A stretch of DNA of 64,000 nucleotides from Arenimonas terrae (lineage in GTDB: Bacteria > Pseudomonadota > Gammaproteobacteria > Xanthomonadales > Xanthomonadaceae), in the NCBI RefSeq assembly GCF_006265115.1, contig NZ_SMDR01000001.1:1054001-1118000 (forward strand), given 5' to 3'. A model generated the notes under the pieces. That model had not been told where the DNA came from. It saw only the letters and a list, made by a program, of their open reading frames with translations, and searched no databases. Shown here piece by piece: positions 11,848-20,675 of this stretch. Both the position numbers and the translations under genes were made by a program. How positions within the stretch are numbered: the first letter of the stretch is position 1; the number at the start of each line of letters is the position of its first letter.

Positions 11848-13347
11848 ATGCGCCCGTCCCGCTTCCACGGCGGCCTGCGCCTGGCCGGCCACAAGGCCGA
11901 ATCCACCGCCGACGCCCTGCGTCCCTGCCCGCCGCCGCCGCTCCTGCGCCTCTCGCTGGCCCAGCACGCCGGGCGCCCGGCGCGGGCCCGCGTGGCGGTC
12001 GGCGAGCGGGTGCGCCGCGGGCAATTGCTTGGCGAGGCCGACGGCGAGCTCAGCGCCGGGGTGCACGCGCCGCGCGCCGGGCGGATCGAGGCGATCCGGG
12101 CTGGCGAGCTGCCGGGTTTCCCGGGCCTGCCGAGCATCGAGGTCTGGCTGGCCGTCGAGGGCGACGAATCCATCACGCTGCCGCCGCTGGAGGGCCTGGC
12201 CAGCGAACCGACGGCGCTGCGCGAACGCATCCGGGCCGCCGGCGTGGTCGGACTGGGCGGCGCCGGCTTCCCCACCGCGGAAAAACTCGCGATCGGCCGC
12301 GAGCTGCTGATCCTCAACGGCGCCGAGTGCGAGCCCTGGATCGCCTGCGACGACGCGCTGCTGCGCGAACATGCTGACGAGGTCGTGCTGGGCGGACGCT
12401 TGTTGGCCCGCGCCGTCGGCGCCGGCCGGATCCTGCTCGCCGTCGAGGACAGCATGACGGCCGCGCTCGACGCCTGCCGCCGGGCGGTCGCTGCCCACGG
12501 CGGAGGCGCCGTCGAACTGGCCGTGGTGCCGACGATCTATCCTGAGGGCGGCGAACGCCAACTGATCCAGGCGCTGACCGGACGCGAGGTGCCGCGCGGC
12601 GGCCTGCCGCGCGACCTGGGCGTAGTGGTGCAGAACGTCGCCACCGCGCGCGCCGCCTGGCGCGCCGTGGTGCACGGCGAAGCGCTGACCGAACGCATCG
12701 TCACCGTGACCGGGCCTGGCGTGGTCCGGCCCGGCAACTACGTGGTGCCGCTGGGCACGACGGTGGCGCATCTGGTCGCCCAGGCCGGCGGCTACACGCC
12801 CGACGCGGCGCGGCTGCTGCTCGGCGGGCCGATGATGGGTCTGGCCCTGCCGCATGACGACGTGCCGCTGGGCAAGACCCACAACTGCGTGCTCGTGCAG
12901 TCCGCCGCCGACGTAGACGCCGAAGCCCGCGAGCCGGAAATGCCCTGCATCCGCTGCGGCGACTGCGCGCCGGTCTGCCCCGCGCGCCTGCTGCCGCAGC
13001 AGCTGCTCTGGCAGGTCCGCGCCGGCCGGCTGGACCGCGCCGTGGACCAGGGCCTGTTCGACTGCATCGAGTGCGGCTGCTGCGACCTCGCCTGCCCCAG
13101 CCACATCCCGCTGACCGCGTATTTCCGCCACGGCAAGGGCGAACAGCGCGTGCGCGAGGCCGAAGCGGAACGCGCCGACGCCGCCCGCATTCGCCACGAA
13201 TCGCGCCAGCAGCGGCTCGAACGCGAGGCGGCCGAACGCGCCGCGCGAGATGCCGCGCGCCGCGACGCCGCCACCAGCAGCGACGCCGTCGCCGCCGCGC
13301 TCGAACGCGCGCGGGCCCGCCGCGGCGATTCCGGCGCGGCGCCATGA
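11848..13347 (+). CDS. rnfC: Rnf/Rsx electron transport complex subunit C
   Basis: RnfC is the peripheral NADH- and FMN-binding, Fe-S subunit of the membrane Rnf complex, which couples electron flow between NADH and ferredoxin to ion movement; the Rsx version keeps SoxR reduced. The 499-residue product has an N-terminal barrel-sandwich domain, GLGGAGFPTAEKL near residue 136, NGAECEPWI near 158, and two 4Fe-4S clusters CIRCGDCAPVC (near 366) and CIECGCCDLAC (near 405). The tail is Ala/Arg/Glu-rich. The expected rnfA and rnfB are not upstream. The stop overlaps the rnfD start (ATGA). Confidence 0.95.
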   Translation: MRPSRFHGGLRLAGHKAESTADALRPCPPPPLLRLSLAQHAGRPARARVAVGERVRRGQLLGEADGELSAGVHAPRAGRIEAIRAGELPGFPGLPSIEVWLAVEGDESITLPPLEGLASEPTALRERIRAAGVVGLGGAGFPTAEKLAIGRELLILNGAECEPWIACDDALLREHADEVVLGGRLLARAVGAGRILLAVEDSMTAALDACRRAVAAHGGGAVELAVVPTIYPEGGERQLIQALTGREVPRGGLPRDLGVVVQNVATARAAWRAVVHGEALTERIVTVTGPGVVRPGNYVVPLGTTVAHLVAQAGGYTPDAARLLLGGPMMGLALPHDDVPLGKTHNCVLVQSAADVDAEAREPEMPCIRCGDCAPVCPARLLPQQLLWQVRAGRLDRAVDQGLFDCIECGCCDLACPSHIPLTAYFRHGKGEQRVREAEAERADAARIRHESRQQRLEREAAERAARDAARRDAATSSDAVAAALERARARRGDSGAAP

Positions 13348-14387
13348 AGACCTTCGCCACCGCCAGCGCGCCGCACCTGCCGCCGCGCCGCAGCGTGCGC
13401 ACCGTGATGGGCCTGGTGCTGCTGGCGCTGGCGCCGGGCGTGGCCGCGCACGGCTGGTTCTTCGGCCCGGGCATCGCCATCCAGATACTGCTCGCCGCCG
13501 CGTTCGCGCTGGCCTTCGAGGCGGCGATGCTGCGGGCACGCGGCAAACCGCTGCGGCCCTTCCTCACCGACCTGAGCGCGCCGCTCACCGCCGTGCTGTT
13601 CGCGCTGTGCGTGCCGCCGCTGGCGCCATGGTGGATCGCCGCGATCGGCATGGCGGCGGCGATCGTGCTCGCCAAGCAGCTGTTCGGCGGCCTGGGCCAC
13701 AACCTGTTCAATCCGGCGATGGTCGGCGTGGCGGTGGTGCTGCTGTGTTTCCCGCGCGAGTTCACCCAGTGGCTGCCGCCGGCAGGCCTCGATCCCGAAG
13801 TCGGAATGCCGGGGGTCGGCGACAGCCTGCGCGCCGTGTTCACCGGCGAGCTGCCGCCGCCCTGGCGCTGGGACATGCTGGCGCAGGCGACGCCGCTGGA
13901 CACGGTGCGCACGCTCGCCGGCCAGGGCGCGACGCTGGCGGAGATCCGCCACGACCCGCTGTTCGGCGATTTCGGCGGCCGCGGCTGGGAATGGATCGCC
14001 AACTTCTTCGCGCTCGGCGGCCTGTTCCTGCTCTGGAAACGCGTGATCCCCTGGCAGGTGCCGGTGGCGACGCTGGGCACGGTGATCCTGCTGACCCTGC
14101 CGTTCTGGCTGTACGACCCCGACCTGCATCCCTTCCCGCTGCAGCACGTGTTCTCTGGCGCGCTGGTGCTGGGCGCGTTTTTCATCGCCACCGATCCGGT
14201 CAGCGGCTGCACCACGCCGCGCGGGCGGCTGCTGTTCGGCGTCGGCGTGGCCGTGCTGACCCTGCTGATCCGCCGCTGGGGCGCGTTCCCGGACGGGGTC
14301 GCCTTCGCCGTGCTGCTGATGAACTGCGCGGCGCCGTGGATCGACCTGCACACGCGCCCGCGCATCTACGGCGAGGCCGGGCGATGA
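13344..14387 (+). CDS. rnfD: Rnf/Rsx electron transport complex subunit D
   Basis: RnfD is a polytopic inner-membrane subunit with covalently bound FMN. The 347-residue product has several hydrophobic helices and the segment QATPLDT, where Thr183 occupies the family's flavinylation position (S/A-x-A-T-P-L-D). It also has conserved LGHNLFNPAMVGVA near 111-124 and FFIATDPVSGCTTPRGR near 275-291. It overlaps rnfC upstream and rnfG downstream by 4 nt each, so the genes are translationally coupled. Confidence 0.95.
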   Translation: MKTFATASAPHLPPRRSVRTVMGLVLLALAPGVAAHGWFFGPGIAIQILLAAAFALAFEAAMLRARGKPLRPFLTDLSAPLTAVLFALCVPPLAPWWIAAIGMAAAIVLAKQLFGGLGHNLFNPAMVGVAVVLLCFPREFTQWLPPAGLDPEVGMPGVGDSLRAVFTGELPPPWRWDMLAQATPLDTVRTLAGQGATLAEIRHDPLFGDFGGRGWEWIANFFALGGLFLLWKRVIPWQVPVATLGTVILLTLPFWLYDPDLHPFPLQHVFSGALVLGAFFIATDPVSGCTTPRGRLLFGVGVAVLTLLIRRWGAFPDGVAFAVLLMNCAAPWIDLHTRPRIYGEAGR

Positions 14388-15052
14388 GCGCCGGCCGCGA
14401 ACCGCTGCGGGCCGCCGCCCAGCTGGCGCTGGCGGGACTGATCGCGGCCCTGCTGCTGGCCGGCACCTGGGCGCTGACCCGCGACCGCATCGTCGCCGCC
14501 GAGCACCGCGCGCAGATGCAGGCGCTGGAGATCGTGCTGCCGCCGGACCGCTACGACAACGACCTGGTCGCCGATGCCGTGCAGGTCCAGGCGGCCGCGT
14601 GGCTCGGTCGCGAAACCGCCACCGTGCACCGCGCCCGCCTGCGCGGTGAGGCCAGCGCGCTCGTGCTCGAAGCCACCGCGAACGACGGTTACGCCGGCCC
14701 CATCCACCTGCTGGTGGCGGTTGCCGACGACGGCCGCGTGCTCGGCGTGCGGGTCACCGCGCACCAGGAAACGCCGGGCCTGGGCGACGACATCGAAGCC
14801 GGACGCAGCGACTGGATCACCCGTTTCGCCGGCCGTGCGCTCGGCGACCCGCCCGCCGCCGATTGGGCGGTGCGCAGGGACGGCGGCCGCTTCGACCAGT
14901 TCGCCGGCGCCACGGTGACGCCGCGCGCGGTGGTGCGGGCGGTGAAACGCTGCCTCGAATTCGCGGCGCGCCACGGCGACGAGATCCGCGCCGCGGCGCC
15001 GGGCGTTACACTGCGCATCGAGTCCGCGCCCGACGACCACCGGCCCAGATGA
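14384..15052 (+). CDS. rnfG: Rnf/Rsx electron transport complex subunit G
   Basis: RnfG is a mostly periplasmic flavoprotein anchored by one N-terminal helix (about residues 10-32 here). The 222-residue product contains VRVTAHQETPGLGDDIE near 124-140 and the FMN attachment motif. That motif reads AGATVT at 174-179, with Thr177 as the predicted flavinylated residue. The common form is SGATxS/T, so Ser is replaced by Ala here. It overlaps rnfD (ATGA). rnfE follows after 13 nt. Confidence 0.93.
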   Translation: MSAGREPLRAAAQLALAGLIAALLLAGTWALTRDRIVAAEHRAQMQALEIVLPPDRYDNDLVADAVQVQAAAWLGRETATVHRARLRGEASALVLEATANDGYAGPIHLLVAVADDGRVLGVRVTAHQETPGLGDDIEAGRSDWITRFAGRALGDPPAADWAVRRDGGRFDQFAGATVTPRAVVRAVKRCLEFAARHGDEIRAAAPGVTLRIESAPDDHRPR

Positions 15053-15065
15053 CCGCCAGCCCGCG

Positions 15066-15707
15066 ATGAGCGCCCCCAACGCCCGCAGCATCCTCGAATA
15101 CGGCCTGGCCAGCGGCAACACCGGGCTGGTGCAGCTGCTCGGCCTGTGCCCGCTGCTGGCGGTGAGCAACAACGCGGTGAACGCGCTGGGCCTGGGCCTG
15201 GCGACCGTCGTCGCGCTCACGCTCACCAATGCCGCGGTGTCCCTGCTGCGCCGGCTCAGCGGCCGCGACGTGCGCATCCCCGCCTTCGTGATGATCATCG
15301 CCGCCGTGGTCACCTCGATCGAACTGGCGCTGCGCGCCTGGCTGCCGGAGCTGCACGCGGTGCTGGGCCTGTTCATTCCGCTGATCGTCACCAACTGCGC
15401 GCTGATGGGCCGGGCCGAAGCCTTCGCCTCGCGGCACGATCCAGCGCGGGCAGCGCTCGACGGTTTCGCGACCGGCCTGGGTTTCCTGTGGGTGCTGCTG
15501 GCGATCGGCGCGCTGCGCGAGGCCATCGGCGAGGGCAGCCTGTTCGCGGGCGCCGGCCGCCTGCTCGGCCTGCCCGCGCTGGAGTTGTCGGCGCCGGACT
15601 ATCCCGGTTTCCTGCTGGCCCTGCTGCCGATCGGCGCCTTCCTGACGCTGGCCGGGCTGGTCGCTCTGCGCCAGGGCTGGCGGCAACGGCGCGGAGCCAG
15701 GGCATGA
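15066..15707 (+). CDS. rnfE: Rnf/Rsx electron transport complex subunit E
   Basis: A 213-residue integral membrane subunit with six predicted helices. It carries the RnfE blocks VQLLGLCPLLAVSNNAVNALGL (two lines, residues 22-43), RIPAFVMIIAAVVTS and FIPLIVTNCALMGRAEAFA. The N-terminal GLCPLLAV sequence and the GRAEAFA motif fit RnfE better than its paralogue RnfA. The stop overlaps the nth start by 4 nt, the same rnfE-nth junction seen in enterobacteria. Confidence 0.94.
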   Translation: MSAPNARSILEYGLASGNTGLVQLLGLCPLLAVSNNAVNALGLGLATVVALTLTNAAVSLLRRLSGRDVRIPAFVMIIAAVVTSIELALRAWLPELHAVLGLFIPLIVTNCALMGRAEAFASRHDPARAALDGFATGLGFLWVLLAIGALREAIGEGSLFAGAGRLLGLPALELSAPDYPGFLLALLPIGAFLTLAGLVALRQGWRQRRGARA

Positions 15708-16339
15708 AGCCGGACCAGCGCCGCGAGCTGTTCGCCCGCCTGGCCGAGCTCAATCCCCATCCCAAGACCGAACTCGAATACACCACGCCGTTCGAGCTGT
15801 TGGTGGCGGTGACGCTGTCGGCCCAGGCCACCGACGTCGGCGTCAACAAGGCCACACGCAAACTCTTTCCGGTCGCGAACACGCCGGAAAAGATCCTGGC
15901 GCTCGGCGAGGACGGCCTCAAGCGCTACATCTCGACGATCGGGCTCTACAACGCCAAGGCCGCCAACATCATCGCCGCCTGCCGGATCCTGGTCGAACAA
16001 CACGGCAGCGTGGTGCCGCAGGACCGGGAGTCGCTGGAAGCGCTGCCGGGCGTCGGGCGCAAGACCGCCAACGTCGTGCTCAACACCGCCTTCCGGCAGC
16101 CGACCATGGCCGTGGACACGCACATTTTCCGCGTCGCCAACCGCACCGGCCTGGCGCCGGGCAAGACCGTGCGCGCGGTGGAGGACAAACTGCTCAAGGC
16201 CGTGCCGCCCGAGTACCTGATGGACGCCCACCACTGGCTGATCCTGCACGGCCGCTACGTCTGCAAGGCCCGGAAACCAAACTGTCCCGGATGTGTCATC
16301 CGCGACCTGTGCCGGTTCAAGGACAAGACCCCGGCCTGA
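15704..16339 (+). CDS. nth: Endonuclease III
   Basis: Endonuclease III is a bifunctional DNA glycosylase/AP lyase that removes oxidised pyrimidines. The 211-residue protein has the helix-hairpin-helix LPGVGRKTANVVLN near residue 113, including the catalytic Lys. VDTHIFRV carries the catalytic Asp near 138. A C-terminal 4Fe-4S loop has exact spacing C-x6-C-x2-C-x5-C (CKARKPNCPGCVIRDLC). It is the last gene of the rnf operon; the start overlaps rnfE. Confidence 0.98.
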   Translation: MKPDQRRELFARLAELNPHPKTELEYTTPFELLVAVTLSAQATDVGVNKATRKLFPVANTPEKILALGEDGLKRYISTIGLYNAKAANIIAACRILVEQHGSVVPQDRESLEALPGVGRKTANVVLNTAFRQPTMAVDTHIFRVANRTGLAPGKTVRAVEDKLLKAVPPEYLMDAHHWLILHGRYVCKARKPNCPGCVIRDLCRFKDKTPA

Positions 16340-16353
16340 GCGTCGGGCCTTCG

Positions 16354-16377
16354 CTGTCACATGTCAGCCCCTGTCAC
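16354..16377 (+). promoter_or_regulatory. TGTCA repeats, probable PhoB-type site before the porin gene
   Basis: CTGTCAC (16354-16360), ATGTCAG (16361-16367) and CTGTCAC (16371-16377) lie about 70-90 bp before the porin start. A possible -10, TAACCT, is at 16399. The E. coli Pho box repeats CTGTCAT every 11 bp. Here the spacings are 7 and 10, so this resembles a Pho box but is not canonical. Confidence 0.5.
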
Positions 16378-16443
16378 AATAACGAAACCTTCACGTCCTA
16401 ACCTGCGCCGGCCTCCCCACCTTCCATCCCGCAGGGATCCGAC

Positions 16444-17583
16444 ATGAAACTCGCTCCGAAGCTGCTCGCCGCCGCCGTCCTGGCCGCCCTCTCCACCCCG
16501 GCCCTGGCCGAGATCACCATCGACGTCGTTGGTGGTTCCGAGGTCTCCTTCGAAGGCCTGGTCCAGTTCGACTACAACGACTTCGACAGCGACGTCGTCA
16601 ACCTCAACGGCGACATCCTGGACGGCGACAGCGCCGACAACGAGCTGCGCCGCGCCGAGATCGTGCTCAAGGGCAAGGGCCCGGGCATGTTCAACTGGGT
16701 CGTCGGCTACGACGCCAAGGCCGACAAGTTCCTCGACACCAACGTCAACTACCGCTTCAGCGGCAGCACCGTGCTGACCGTGGGCCAGTACAAGCAGCCC
16801 AACAGCCTGGAAGAACTGTCGAGCACCAAGAACAACGACTTCATCTCCAAGGCCATGGTGACCAACACCTTCGGCATCGCCCGCCGCCTCGGCGTCGCGC
16901 TGGGCACCGGCGGCGACACCTGGACCCTGACCGGCAGCGTGTTCGGCCGCGAGCTGACCCGCAACCTGGCCCACGGCTCCGGCTACGGCGCCCGCTTCAC
17001 ATGGGCCCCGATCAACGAGTCCGGCCGCCTGTTCCACCTCGGCCTGTCGGCCGTGGACTACGACACCGACGCCGACACCGTGCGCATCCGCACCCGCCCG
17101 CAGGCCGACCTGGCCAGCGCGCGCCTGGTCGACACCGGCAACCTGACCAATACCGACCGCCAGCAGACGCTGGGCGTCGAGGGCATCTGGGTCCAGGGCC
17201 CGTTCAAGCTGCAGGCCGAATACATGCAGTCCACCGTGGACCGCTACTCCAGCCCGGAAGACTTCACCGGCAGCAGCGGTTACGTTTCCGGCGTCTGGAA
17301 CGTCACCGGCGAAACCTGGGGCTACAAGAACGGCGTCATCGCCACCAACCTGCCGGACGAGCCGGCCTCGGGCATGTGGCAGCTGGGCCTGCGCTACGAC
17401 ACCATCGACCTGGACGACGGCACCGTGCTCGGCGGCCAGATGGACTCCTGGACCGCCGGCGTGAACTGGTACTGGCGCTCCAACACCAAGTTCTCGCTGA
17501 ACTACGTCGCGGTCGAGTCCGAGCGCCGCGGCGTGCAGGACGACCCGAACATCCTCGAGGCCCGCGTCCAGTTCTACTGGTAA
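16444..17583 (+). CDS. Phosphate/polyphosphate-selective porin (OprP/OprO family)
   Basis: The 379-residue product has a signal peptide (residues 1-22, ending TPALA) and alternating beta-strand sequence. It ends in an aromatic residue (VQFYW), typical of outer-membrane beta-barrels. [15 protein letters not shown] at the mature N-terminus, [19 protein letters not shown] near 64-82 and [15 protein letters not shown] near 115-129 match the porin O/P family. Its place directly before pstSCAB-phoU fits phosphate uptake across the outer membrane. It has its own TGTCA-rich upstream region and its own terminator. Specificity (phosphate or polyphosphate) is inferred. Confidence 0.88.
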   Translation: MKLAPKLLAAAVLAALSTPALAEITIDVVGGSEVSFEGLVQFDYNDFDSDVVNLNGDILDGDSADNELRRAEIVLKGKGPGMFNWVVGYDAKADKFLDTNVNYRFSGSTVLTVGQYKQPNSLEELSSTKNNDFISKAMVTNTFGIARRLGVALGTGGDTWTLTGSVFGRELTRNLAHGSGYGARFTWAPINESGRLFHLGLSAVDYDTDADTVRIRTRPQADLASARLVDTGNLTNTDRQQTLGVEGIWVQGPFKLQAEYMQSTVDRYSSPEDFTGSSGYVSGVWNVTGETWGYKNGVIATNLPDEPASGMWQLGLRYDTIDLDDGTVLGGQMDSWTAGVNWYWRSNTKFSLNYVAVESERRGVQDDPNILEARVQFYW

Positions 17584-17592
17584 GCCGGTCCG

Positions 17593-17623
17593 AATGGCGC
17601 CCCACCACCGGGGCGCCATTTTT
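17593..17623 (+). terminator. Terminator after the porin gene
   Basis: An 11-bp perfect stem AATGGCGCCCC/GGGGCGCCATT with a 6-nt loop (ACCACC), followed by TTT. It lies 10 bp past the porin stop. Confidence 0.9.
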
Positions 17624-17649
17624 CTCTCCGACGCCGCGATGTAACCCGG

Positions 17650-17678
17650 CTGTCACATTCGTCATAAATCATTGTCTG
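17650..17678 (+). promoter_or_regulatory. Probable PhoB-type control site before pstS
   Basis: CTGTCAC at 17650-17656 is followed by TCGTCAT at 17659-17665 and ATTGTCT at 17671-17677, in an AT-rich patch (ATAAATCATT) unusual for this sequence. GCTGTCACAT is shared with the site before the porin gene. Repeat spacing is not the canonical 11 bp. Confidence 0.5.
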
Positions 17679-17736
17679 GCCCGGCCGGCGCTCCCTCCCC
17701 GCGCCCCGGGCCCCCGAATCTCCCAAGGAGTTGACC

Positions 17737-18762
17737 GTGTTTAGCTCGATCAAAGCCAAGACCCGCATCGCCGTCCTCGCCATCGCGGCCGTGGTCGGTT
17801 CCCAGGCCCAGGCCGCCGAAATCACCGGCGCCGGCGCCTCCTTCGTCTTCCCCGTGATGTCCAAGTGGTCGGCGGACTACAACAAGGCCACCGGCCACCG
17901 CATCAACTACCAGTCCATCGGCTCGGGCGGCGGCATCGCCCAGATGAAGGCCAACACGGTCGACTTCGGCTCGTCCGACGCGCCGCTGAGCCCGGCCGAC
18001 CTGGCCGCCTCCAACCTGGTGCAGTTCCCGTCCGTGATGGGCGGCATCGTGCCGGTGGTCAACATCGCCGGCGTCACCCCGGGCAAGATGCGCCTCAACG
18101 GCACCGTGCTGGCCGACATCTTCCTGGGCAAGATCAAGACCTGGAACGACCCGGCGATCGTCGCGCTCAACCCGGGCCTGACCCTGCCGGCCCAGCGCAT
18201 CACCGTCGTGCACCGCTCGGACGGCTCGGGCACCACCTTCAACTTCGTCAACTACCTGTCCAAGGTCAGCCCGGAGTGGAAGTCCAAGGTCGGCGAAGGC
18301 ACCTCGGTGCGCTGGCCGACCGGCGTGGGCGGCAAGGGCAACGAAGGCGTCACCGCCTATGTGAAGCAGATCAAGGGCGGCATCGGCTACATCGAGCTGT
18401 CGTACGCACTGACTAATAAGATCGCCTACACCGCGATGCAGAACGCCGCCGGCAACTTCGTCCAGCCCAGCGCCGAGACGATCCAGGCCGCCGCCGCCAG
18501 CGCCGAGTGGGCGACCTCGAAGGACTTCTTCCTGATCGTCACCAACGCGCCGGGTGAGAACTCCTGGCCGATCAGCGCCACCAACTTCATCCTGATGTCC
18601 AAGCAGCCCAAGAGCGTCGAAAACGCCCGCCATGCGCGTGAGTTCTTCGACTGGGCCTACGCCAACGGCGACCAGCAGGCCAGCGCCCTGGGCTACGTGC
18701 CGCTGCCGGACGCGCTGGTGGAGCAGATCAAGGCCTACTGGACCAGCACGCTGGCGAAGTAA
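17737..18762 (+). CDS. pstS: Phosphate ABC transporter, periplasmic phosphate-binding protein
   Basis: PstS captures inorganic phosphate in the periplasm for PstCAB. The 341-residue product has a signal peptide (to about residue 27, SQAQA) and the phosphate-site segments TGAGASFVFP, SIGSGGGIAQMKANTVDFGSS (split here near residues 63-83) and HRSDGSGTTFNF near 158-169. Start choice: AAGGAG at 17725-17730 lies 6 nt before GTG 17737 but directly abuts the upstream in-frame TTG at 17731, so GTG is the usable start. A stable hairpin follows the gene, consistent with higher pstS than pstCAB expression. Confidence 0.96.
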   Translation: MFSSIKAKTRIAVLAIAAVVGSQAQAAEITGAGASFVFPVMSKWSADYNKATGHRINYQSIGSGGGIAQMKANTVDFGSSDAPLSPADLAASNLVQFPSVMGGIVPVVNIAGVTPGKMRLNGTVLADIFLGKIKTWNDPAIVALNPGLTLPAQRITVVHRSDGSGTTFNFVNYLSKVSPEWKSKVGEGTSVRWPTGVGGKGNEGVTAYVKQIKGGIGYIELSYALTNKIAYTAMQNAAGNFVQPSAETIQAAAASAEWATSKDFFLIVTNAPGENSWPISATNFILMSKQPKSVENARHAREFFDWAYANGDQQASALGYVPLPDALVEQIKAYWTSTLAK

Positions 18763-18777
18763 GCCCGTCACAAATCC

Positions 18778-18805
18778 GTCGCGCGCGCCCCACGGCGCGC
18801 GCGGC
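18778..18805 (+). terminator. GC-rich hairpin between pstS and pstC
   Basis: GCGCGCGCC (18781-18789) pairs with GGCGCGCGC (18794-18802) around a CCAC loop, and the stem extends 2-3 bp further. Only a weak T-run (TGTTT) follows. It may act as an attenuator or mRNA-stabilising hairpin rather than a full terminator. Confidence 0.5.
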
Positions 18806-18846
18806 TGTTTCCGGGCCCCGAAGCCCCACGGACGATCAGGACACCC

Positions 18847-19812
18847 ATGCACAGCCCCGCCGCCAACGCCGACCCCGCACCGCGCTTCCTCGACGGAGCC
18901 GGCGACTGGGTGTTCCGCAACATCGTCGCCATCGCCGGCTGGTTCGTGCTGATCACCCTGGTGCTGGCGGCCTTCTCGATGTACTGGGGCGGCCGCGAGG
19001 CCTTTGCGGAATTCGGCTGGGGCTTCCTGACCTCGACCGACTGGGATCCGGTGCAGGAAAAATACGGCGCGGCGGTCGCCATCTACGGCACGGTGGTCAC
19101 GACCGCCATCGCCATGCTCATCGCGGTGCCGGTCAGCTTCGGCATCGCCCTCTTCCTCACCGAGGTGGCGCCGGCCTGGATCCGGCAGCCGCTCGGCGCC
19201 GCCATCGAACTGCTGGCCGGCATTCCCTCGATCATCTACGGCATGTGGGGCCTGTTCGTGCTGGCGCCGATCCTGGGCAACCACGTCTACCCCTGGATCG
19301 ACGAGAACCTGGGCCAGCTGCCAGTGATCGGCACGCTGTTCTCCGGGCCGCCGCTGGGCATCGGCATGCTCACCGCCGGCATCGTGCTGGCGATCATGGT
19401 CATCCCCTTCATCTCCTCGGTGATGCGCGAGGTGTTCCTGACCGTGCCCACGCGCCTGAAGGAATCGGCCTACGCGCTCGGGTCCACCACCACCGAAGTG
19501 GTCTGGGACATCGTGCTGCCCTACACCCGCTCGGCGGTGATCGGCGGCATCTTCCTGGGCATGGGCCGCGCCCTGGGCGAGACCATGGCCGTCACCTTCG
19601 TGCTCGGCAACGCCCACTACATCAGCCTGTCGCTGCTGGAGCCCGGCAACTCGATCGCGGCCAGCGTCGCCAACGAATTCGCCGAGGCCACCACGCCGAT
19701 GTACCAGTCGGCCCTGCTGGCCCTGGGTTTCCTGCTGTTCGTGGTCACCTTCATCGTGCTGGCGATCGCCAAGCTCATGCTGATGCAGCTCAAGAAGCGG
19801 GAGGGCAAATAA
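18847..19812 (+). CDS. pstC: Phosphate ABC transporter permease PstC
   Basis: PstC is one of two inner-membrane permease subunits of the high-affinity phosphate importer. The 321-residue product has about six transmembrane helices. The permease coupling loop lies near VPTRLKESAYALGSTTTEVV (residues 201-220), followed by GMGRALGETMAVTF near 238-251, the EAA-type motif of binding-protein-dependent transporters. Its TAA stop overlaps the pstA ATG (TAATG). Confidence 0.96.
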   Translation: MHSPAANADPAPRFLDGAGDWVFRNIVAIAGWFVLITLVLAAFSMYWGGREAFAEFGWGFLTSTDWDPVQEKYGAAVAIYGTVVTTAIAMLIAVPVSFGIALFLTEVAPAWIRQPLGAAIELLAGIPSIIYGMWGLFVLAPILGNHVYPWIDENLGQLPVIGTLFSGPPLGIGMLTAGIVLAIMVIPFISSVMREVFLTVPTRLKESAYALGSTTTEVVWDIVLPYTRSAVIGGIFLGMGRALGETMAVTFVLGNAHYISLSLLEPGNSIAASVANEFAEATTPMYQSALLALGFLLFVVTFIVLAIAKLMLMQLKKREGK

Positions 19813-20675
19813 TGTCCGCCGTCGCCGACCGCCTGTTCCTCAAGCGCCGCATCGTCAACGGCGTGTCCCTGGTGCTTTCCGCCGCCGCCGCGCTGTTCGG
19901 CCTGTTCTGGCTGGTCTGGATCCTGTGGACCACGTTCACCAAGGGCGTGGACGCGATGAGCCTGAGCCTGTTCACCGAGATGACCCCGCCTCCGGGCGAG
20001 GAAAGCGGCGGTCTGCTCAATGCGATCGCCGGCAGCCTGGTGATCAGCGGCCTGGCCGTTCTGCTGGGCGCGCCGATCGGCGTCGCCGCCGGCACCTACC
20101 TGGCCGAGTACGTGAACCACCGCAAGCTCGGCGAGGTTATCCGCTTCGTCAACGACATCCTGCTCTCGGCGCCGTCGATCGTGCTTGGCCTGTTCGTCTA
20201 TACCCTGGTGGTGCGCACGACCGGCGGCTTCTCCGGCCTGGCCGGCGCGGTGGCCCTGGGCTTCATCGTGCTGCCGGTGGTGGTGCGCACCACCGACGAG
20301 ATGCTGCGCCTGGTGCCGACCCAGATGCGGGAGGCGGCCCTGTCGCTGGGCATCCCGCAGTGGAAGGTCACCACCCAGATCCTCTATCGCGCCGCCGCGC
20401 CGGGCATCGTCACCGGCATCCTGCTGGCGCTGGCGCGCATCAGCGGCGAAACGGCGCCCCTGCTGTTCACCGCGTTCAACAACCAATACTGGAACCTGGA
20501 CATGACCTCGGCGGTACCCAACCTGCCGGTGACGATCTTCCAGTTCGCGCTCAGTCCGTTCGAGTACTGGAACAAGCTGGCCTGGGCCGGCGCCTTCCTG
20601 ATCACGATGTTCGTGCTGCTGGTCAGCCTCACCGCCCGCTATTTCCTGCTGCGCAAGAAGATGAGCCATGACTGA
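19812..20675 (+). CDS. pstA: Phosphate ABC transporter permease PstA
   Basis: The second permease subunit of the Pst importer. The 287-residue product has six hydrophobic helices and the coupling segments [20 protein letters not shown] near 95-114, [13 protein letters not shown] near 117-129, and [20 protein letters not shown] near 166-185, then [13 protein letters not shown]. It starts at the ATG embedded in the pstC stop and overlaps pstB by 8 nt, so pstC, pstA and pstB are translationally coupled. Confidence 0.96.
   Translation: MSAVADRLFLKRRIVNGVSLVLSAAAALFGLFWLVWILWTTFTKGVDAMSLSLFTEMTPPPGEESGGLLNAIAGSLVISGLAVLLGAPIGVAAGTYLAEYVNHRKLGEVIRFVNDILLSAPSIVLGLFVYTLVVRTTGGFSGLAGAVALGFIVLPVVVRTTDEMLRLVPTQMREAALSLGIPQWKVTTQILYRAAAPGIVTGILLALARISGETAPLLFTAFNNQYWNLDMTSAVPNLPVTIFQFALSPFEYWNKLAWAGAFLITMFVLLVSLTARYFLLRKKMSHD

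Noticed and set aside
17731-17736. TTG as the pstS start codon
   Set aside because: AAGGAG abuts this TTG directly, leaving no room for initiation; GTG two codons later has proper spacing.
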